Below the pieces are notes generated by a model that searched no databases, was not told the origin of the DNA, and saw nothing but the letters and a program-made list of their open reading frames with translations. The translations under genes and the position numbers were made by a program. 19,065 nt of DNA from an uncultured Eubacterium sp. GTDB taxonomy: Bacteria > Bacillota > Clostridia > Lachnospirales > Lachnospiraceae. The DNA lies in assembly GCA_900551945.1 (NCBI GenBank), contig URYE01000055.1:1-19065 (forward strand), written 5' to 3'. The number at the start of each line of letters is the position of its first letter. The stretch's first letter is position 1. This document shows positions 16,358-19,065 of the stretch, piece by piece.

Positions 16358-16391
16358 CCTATTTTAAGTTATGTTATGCGCCTATTTTAGG
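16358..16391. promoter_or_regulatory. Two operator-like repeats upstream of the tandem-HTH gene
   Basis: CCTATTTTAGG (16381-16391, arms CCTA/TAGG) and CCTATTTTAAG (16358-16368, one arm base changed) are direct copies with a 23-bp period. They lie 35-68 bp upstream of the start codon. They differ from the GCATTTATGC sites of the FtsZ promoter, so a second regulator, perhaps the tandem-HTH protein, probably uses them. Confidence 0.45.
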
Positions 16392-16414
16392 AGTTATTCG
16401 GACTATAATTAATT

Positions 16415-16861
16415 TTAATGTCTTTTATCATAAGAAGACTGCATTACTATATTATGGTCTAGAATTTGCTTTAACAAATAATTACTCATGCTGAGTATTT
16501 TCATATTAAAATCCTGCTCATTAAAAAGCAATGATACGGCAAAAAGATTTGCCTCATACTCAACGTTTTTAAAAGCATTCTTTGTTGTAACGGCAAAACT
16601 ATTAAATCCATCTTCATGCAAAAGCGCATGACCTAATTCATGGGCGCACAACACTACTTGACTTTTACGCTCATAACTTCCATTAATCATTATAATTGTT
16701 GGATAATTCTCTGACTTTATAGTATAAGCCTTAGTTTCTTTAGGAAGTGCATTACTTACAACAGCTCTTATACCAAATCTTTCGGCTATAACAAATGGGT
16801 CTTGTGTGTTATAACTGTATCTAAGGTCTTGTGCCAACCTTTTAATATCTCTAGCTCTCAT
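16415..16861 (-). CDS. ImmA/IrrE-family metallopeptidase
   Basis: Zinc protease of 148 residues (ImmA/IrrE, Peptidase_M78-like). The active site is CAHELGHALLH with H74, E75 and H78. The third ligand is most likely E103 in EYEANLFAVSLL. The N-terminal helices (RARDIKRLAQDL, then DPFVIAERFGI) are usual for the family. Family knowledge: ImmA of ICEBs1 and IrrE of Deinococcus each cut and inactivate a partner XRE repressor (ImmR, DdrO). The partner here should be the XRE protein encoded 11 bp upstream on the same strand, in the order repressor then protease. GGGGG lies eight to nine bases before the ATG. No trigger domain is fused to it, so what activates it is unknown. The assignment is firm; substrate and trigger are inferred. 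Confidence 0.92.
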   Translation of the reverse strand: MRARDIKRLAQDLRYSYNTQDPFVIAERFGIRAVVSNALPKETKAYTIKSENYPTIIMINGSYERKSQVVLCAHELGHALLHEDGFNSFAVTTKNAFKNVEYEANLFAVSLLFNEQDFNMKILSMSNYLLKQILDHNIVMQSSYDKRH

Positions 16862-16872
16862 ATTTATTCCCC

Positions 16873-17262
16873 CTATTTATACTTATAGCTTACTAATTGT
16901 AACTGTTGAAGAATTTCATTTGCAAATGCAAGCATAGTTTCATCGTCCATCTTTTCAGGATTATACCCCCCATAAGCTGCAATAGTCGGAAGTTTAAGTA
17001 AAAATTCCATAGCCTCTTTAGGGTCATTAAATGTATCTGGAAGTGTATTATCTTCACTTTCAGGTGAATTCCCCATCATTTTAGCCGGTGTAGTTTCAAG
17101 AATACTACACATTTTTTCAAATGTAGAAACTGGAATTTTTAGAATACTTGAGTCTTCGTATCTATATATTGTAGACACTGACAAACCTAATTGTTTTGCA
17201 AGACTTTCAGCAGAAATATTCTTCTCTTTCCTTTTTGCTTTTAATCTTTCTCCTAACTTCAT
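16873..17262 (-). CDS. XRE-family repressor paired with the ImmA-type protease
   Basis: Protein of 129 residues. Residues 3-63 form a Cro/C1-type HTH (GERLKAKRKEKNISAESLAKQLGLSVSTIYRYEDS). A polar linker (about 65-78, SPESEDNTLPD) leads to a small helical C-terminal part, where LPTIAAYGGYNPEKMDDETMLAFANEIL is the kind of segment seen in clostridial repressors next to ImmA. I chose the ATG at 17262, preceded by AGGAG; an upstream ATG at 17283 lacks a ribosome site. It is first in a leftward operon with the protease and is divergent from the FtsZ-like gene. Likely role: binding the GCATTTATGC sites in the shared control region, shutting off the FtsZ promoter and tuning its own. Cleavage by the protease would relieve this. 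The DNA site and the cleavage are inferred from layout and family. Confidence 0.9.
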   Translation of the reverse strand: MKLGERLKAKRKEKNISAESLAKQLGLSVSTIYRYEDSSILKIPVSTFEKMCSILETTPAKMMGNSPESEDNTLPDTFNDPKEAMEFLLKLPTIAAYGGYNPEKMDDETMLAFANEILQQLQLVSYKYK

Positions 17263-17306
17263 ATAAAAAACCACTCCTAGCATTAAATTTCTTATTATTA
17301 TATTTA

Positions 17307-17335
17307 ATTATACACATATCTTGATATTTTTACAA
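17307..17335 (-). promoter_or_regulatory. Promoter of the repressor-protease operon
   Basis: On the minus strand, TTGTAA (17330-17335), a 17-bp spacer and TATAAT (17307-17312). The start would be near 17300, giving a leader of about 38 nt to the ATG at 17262. The outermost palindrome, 17346-17355, lies just upstream of the -35, a position that leaves this promoter usable when the repressor is bound. Confidence 0.7.
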
Positions 17336-17344
17336 TATTTTTAT

Positions 17345-17442
17345 TGCATTTGTGCTTTTTAATATTGACATTTTTGCATTTATGCATTATATTCAAAGCA
17401 TAATTCCTAGCATAAATGCAAATTTTTGATAGCATTTATGCA
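17345..17442. promoter_or_regulatory. Four-site operator array for the XRE repressor
   Basis: The palindrome GCATTTATGC (arms GCAT/ATGC) occurs four times: 17346-17355 (GCATTTGTGC, one change), 17376-17385, 17410-17419 (opposite orientation, GCATAAATGC) and 17432-17441. Centre distances are 30, 34 and 22 bp. Site 2 fills the -35/-10 spacer of the FtsZ-like promoter, and sites 3 and 4 are in its leader. Site 1 is upstream of both promoters. The layout resembles the multi-site control regions of lambdoid and ICEBs1-type repressors. Confidence 0.75.
17365..17393 (+). promoter_or_regulatory. Promoter of the FtsZ-like gene
   Basis: TTGACA (17365-17370), a 17-bp spacer and TATATT (17388-17393), near-consensus and so intrinsically strong. 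Palindrome 2 occupies the spacer, so a bound repressor would exclude RNA polymerase. Transcription should start near 17400, giving a leader of about 70 nt. Confidence 0.8.
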
Positions 17443-17469
17443 CAAAATCATTTTAAAGGAGAAATATTT

Positions 17470-18630
17470 ATGGTTGAATTATCAGATACAGCTCAATATA
17501 AGTCAAATAGCCCAATAATTAAAGTTATTGGAATAGGTGGTTGTGGCAATAATGCAATAAATCGACTCGCCCACAAAACTCCATTTCCTATTCAATTCAT
17601 TGCAATCAACACTGACCAAATGGTATTAGACCATTCAGAAGCTGATATATGTTTAACAATAGGTAAAAAATTAACAGGAGGTTATGGTGCAGGTGGCAAT
17701 CCCGAAATAGCAAGTGCTGCCGCAGAAGAAAGTATTGAAGAAATAAAAGAACTCGTGAAAGACGCAAATATGGTTATTCTTACAGCAGGCATGGGCGGTG
17801 GAACTGGAACAGGCGCGCTTCCTTATATTTCTAAAATATGCAAGGACATGGGAATACTTACAGTTGCTGTTGTAACAACACCTTTTAGCTTTGAAAACCC
17901 TGACAGAACTAATGTAGCTAACGCAGGAATTAAAAACCTTGAAAATTGTGTTGATACTCTACTTGTAATTTCTAATGACAAACTGCTAACTTGCAATGAA
18001 AAAGTGGTTACTATGTCATCAGCTTTTTTACTTGCTGACTCTGTACTTAAAAACTCAATTGATACTATTACTAATATCGTATTCAACTGTGGTACTGTAA
18101 ATCTTGATTTTAATGACTTAAAAACCATTTTAGGAGATAAAGGATATGGTCACCTAGGAATTGGACAAGCCGACGAAAACACTTCTATAACTGACGCTGT
18201 TAAGCAGGCTATTAATTCACCACTACTTAACACTAATCTTGCAAGAGCTAAATATGTAATGATTAATTCTTCTGGCGATGTTAATTTAATTGAACTTAAC
18301 AATGCCATTCAATACATTCAAGAAATTGTTGGAAAAGATGCAAAAATCATGTGGGGAACGGTGTCTTCTGAAGACCAAATTGCAGACAATAAAAACTCAG
18401 TTATTACATTAATTGCTACAGGTCTTGAAGATTATTCTTCTAATAATAACAATACTACAGTTGAAAATAATATTAATAATTATGAAAATGTAAATCCTAA
18501 ACAAGAAGTTCGTGAAAAAAAAATCTCTTTCTCTACTAATAATGACATTAAAGAGCTAATTAATAATTCAAGGCAAAAAGAACGAGAGCTTGTAATTCCA
18601 TTGTTTTTACAATCGAAAATGAACAGATAA
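17470..18630 (+). CDS. ftsZ: FtsZ-family tubulin-like GTPase, probably an accessory FtsZ copy
   Basis: Protein of 386 residues. The GTPase core spans about 16-320: [12 protein letters not shown] at 21-32, [13 protein letters not shown] at 67-79, the tubulin signature GGGTGTG at 109-115 ([11 protein letters not shown]), FENPDR (E142 and R146, spaced as in FtsZ), ISNDKLL at 167-173, and the T7 catalytic loop NLDFNDL with N211, D213 and D216. So GTP binding and hydrolysis between subunits look intact. An Asn-rich linker (about 321-370) leads to a tail, [13 protein letters not shown], that matches the IPxFL-type tail which binds FtsA, SepF or ZapA in ordinary FtsZ. One change in the T3 loop replaces the usual KLTRG with KLTGG. 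I chose the ATG at 17470, eight bases after AAAGGAG; an earlier in-frame ATG at 17416 lacks one. It is alone, outside any dcw cluster, divergent from the repressor/protease pair and followed by a hairpin. It is closer to FtsZ than to plasmid TubZ or phage PhuZ. Confidence 0.9.
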   Translation: MVELSDTAQYKSNSPIIKVIGIGGCGNNAINRLAHKTPFPIQFIAINTDQMVLDHSEADICLTIGKKLTGGYGAGGNPEIASAAAEESIEEIKELVKDANMVILTAGMGGGTGTGALPYISKICKDMGILTVAVVTTPFSFENPDRTNVANAGIKNLENCVDTLLVISNDKLLTCNEKVVTMSSAFLLADSVLKNSIDTITNIVFNCGTVNLDFNDLKTILGDKGYGHLGIGQADENTSITDAVKQAINSPLLNTNLARAKYVMINSSGDVNLIELNNAIQYIQEIVGKDAKIMWGTVSSEDQIADNKNSVITLIATGLEDYSSNNNNTTVENNINNYENVNPKQEVREKKISFSTNNDIKELINNSRQKERELVIPLFLQSKMNR

Positions 18631-18656
18631 TAAAATCTTGTCAATAAAAAATATCA

Positions 18657-18735
18657 GGGCTGTTGCACTAACAAAAATTTATATAAGATATAAATATCTA
18701 TATTTTATATGAGATTTTTTTAATGCAACAACCCC
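18657..18735. repeat. Hairpin element, copy 2 (also terminator for the FtsZ-like gene)
   Basis: Element of about 78 bp with inverted ends GGGCTGTTGCA (18657-18667) and TGCAACAACCC (18724-18734), one mismatch. The stem continues imperfectly for another 25 bp, leaving a loop of about 6 nt. It lies 26 nt past the FtsZ-like stop. Inside, an AT stem around 18680-18710 followed by seven T residues (18715-18721) is a nested rho-independent terminator for plus-strand transcripts. Ends and core match copy 1 at 15539-15657 in the same orientation. No target duplication is evident here. Confidence 0.65.
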
Positions 18736-18768
18736 TTATAGTTATTTTTTAATTATCATTATAAACAT

Positions 18769-19041
18769 TTAACTTTCTTCTTTTACTGGTTGGATACTAC
18801 ATATTTGTTCTAACTTATATCCGTTTATTACCTTTTTATAAACTATACAATTGACTACGCCAGTATTTTGAGCTTCTTTAACCATATAATCTCTTATATC
18901 ATCAATATCCCTTTGAATACTGCGAGTACTAACTCCATATCTATTGGCTTCCTCTTTTTTATATACGATTTCGCCATTTAATAATCTATGATATATACTT
19001 AAAACTCTATCTATTTTATCTTTTTCTTTATCCATTAACAT
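18769..19041 (-). CDS. WYL-type regulator reduced to its N-terminal HTH (probably truncated)
   Basis: Short protein of about 91 residues. Residues 8-55 form a DeoR-like winged HTH (IDRVLSIYHRLLNGEIVYKKEEANRYGVSTRSIQRDIDDIRDYM). The wing strands follow (VNCIVYKKVINGYKLEQ), exactly where full-length WYL-domain regulators continue into a further 200 or so residues with the ligand-sensing WYL domain. Here it stops after a short unrelated tail (ICSIQPVKEES), so the sensor half is missing. It may be a remnant cut when the neighbouring cassette arrived, since hairpin copy 2 begins 34 bp beyond its stop, or it may be a free-standing HTH. The start is uncertain: ATG at 19041 or 19035, with only weak ribosome-site matches. 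Its promoter is beyond the right edge. Confidence 0.7.
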   Translation of the reverse strand: MLMDKEKDKIDRVLSIYHRLLNGEIVYKKEEANRYGVSTRSIQRDIDDIRDYMVKEAQNTGVVNCIVYKKVINGYKLEQICSIQPVKEES

Positions 19042-19065
19042 CAACCACTTTCTTTATTATATTTA

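Noticed and set aside
17416..17469. Earlier ATG as the start of the FtsZ-like protein
   Set aside because: It overlaps operators 3 and 4, has no ribosome site, and adds a non-homologous N-terminus; the ATG at 17470 follows AAAGGAG.
17823..18128. Minus-strand reading frame inside the FtsZ-like gene
   Set aside because: It has no ribosome site and no homology; it is an antisense shadow of a well-conserved gene.
17470..18630. Plasmid or phage partition tubulin (TubZ or PhuZ)
   Set aside because: All FtsZ-specific motifs and the IPxFL-type C-terminal tail are present, and no centromere-binding partner gene or iterons beyond the promoter operators are seen.
15539..18735. Prophage or integrative conjugative element
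   Set aside because: The repressor/protease pair is element-like, but no integrase, excisionase, relaxase, structural or replication gene is present within the bracketed block.

Overview
The window is AT-rich DNA from a low-GC Gram-positive anaerobe. Most likely it is a member of class Clostridia, family Lachnospiraceae. This is inferred from strong GGAGG-type ribosome sites, the Rrf2/cysteine-desulfurase pair, the AGCS symporter, the COG2509-type FAD protein, and an amidase with C-terminal 22-residue aromatic repeats (YGWWK ... DFSYNG). No tRNA, rRNA, transposase, integrase or CRISPR array was seen. Seventeen of the eighteen genes lie on the minus strand; only the FtsZ-family gene at 17470-18630 is on the plus strand.

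Layout, left to right. (1) 1-2084: a secreted cell-wall amidase running off the left edge, then an SGNH arylesterase/acyltransferase behind a perfect-consensus promoter. (2) 2180-4326: an alanine/glycine:sodium symporter and an HD-domain protein as a two-gene operon, with a strong bidirectional terminator. (3) 4420-6419: an IscR-type Rrf2 regulator followed by a NifS/IscS cysteine desulfurase; no IscU scaffold gene is present. (4) 6464-11331: gltX, an unknown two-helix membrane protein, a COG2509 FAD dehydrogenase and a membrane GGDEF protein, all same-strand, with the last three tightly spaced and ending at a textbook terminator. (5) 11421-15407: a RelA/SpoT-domain protein with a long unrecognised C-terminal half, a membrane methyl-accepting chemotaxis protein, and a SlyD-like FKBP prolyl isomerase. 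(6) 15539-18735: a compact accessory cassette. (7) 18769-19041: a WYL-type regulator reduced to its N-terminal HTH.

The cassette in (6) is the most interesting part. It holds a full-length FtsZ homologue that keeps its nucleotide-binding loops, the catalytic T7 loop and an IPxFL-type C-terminal tail. This gene is divergent from an XRE repressor gene and an ImmA/IrrE-type metalloprotease gene. A tandem-HTH regulator follows downstream. The 200-bp divergent control region has two good sigma-A-type promoters and four copies of a palindrome, GCATTTATGC. One copy sits exactly in the -35/-10 spacer of the FtsZ promoter. By analogy with ImmR/ImmA of ICEBs1 and DdrO/IrrE of Deinococcus, this reads as a proteolysis-triggered switch that releases an extra FtsZ. 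The whole block is flanked by two same-orientation copies of a GRCTGTYGCA-ended hairpin element, which suggests an acquired unit. The individual domains are recognised from sequence; the switch and its purpose are inference.
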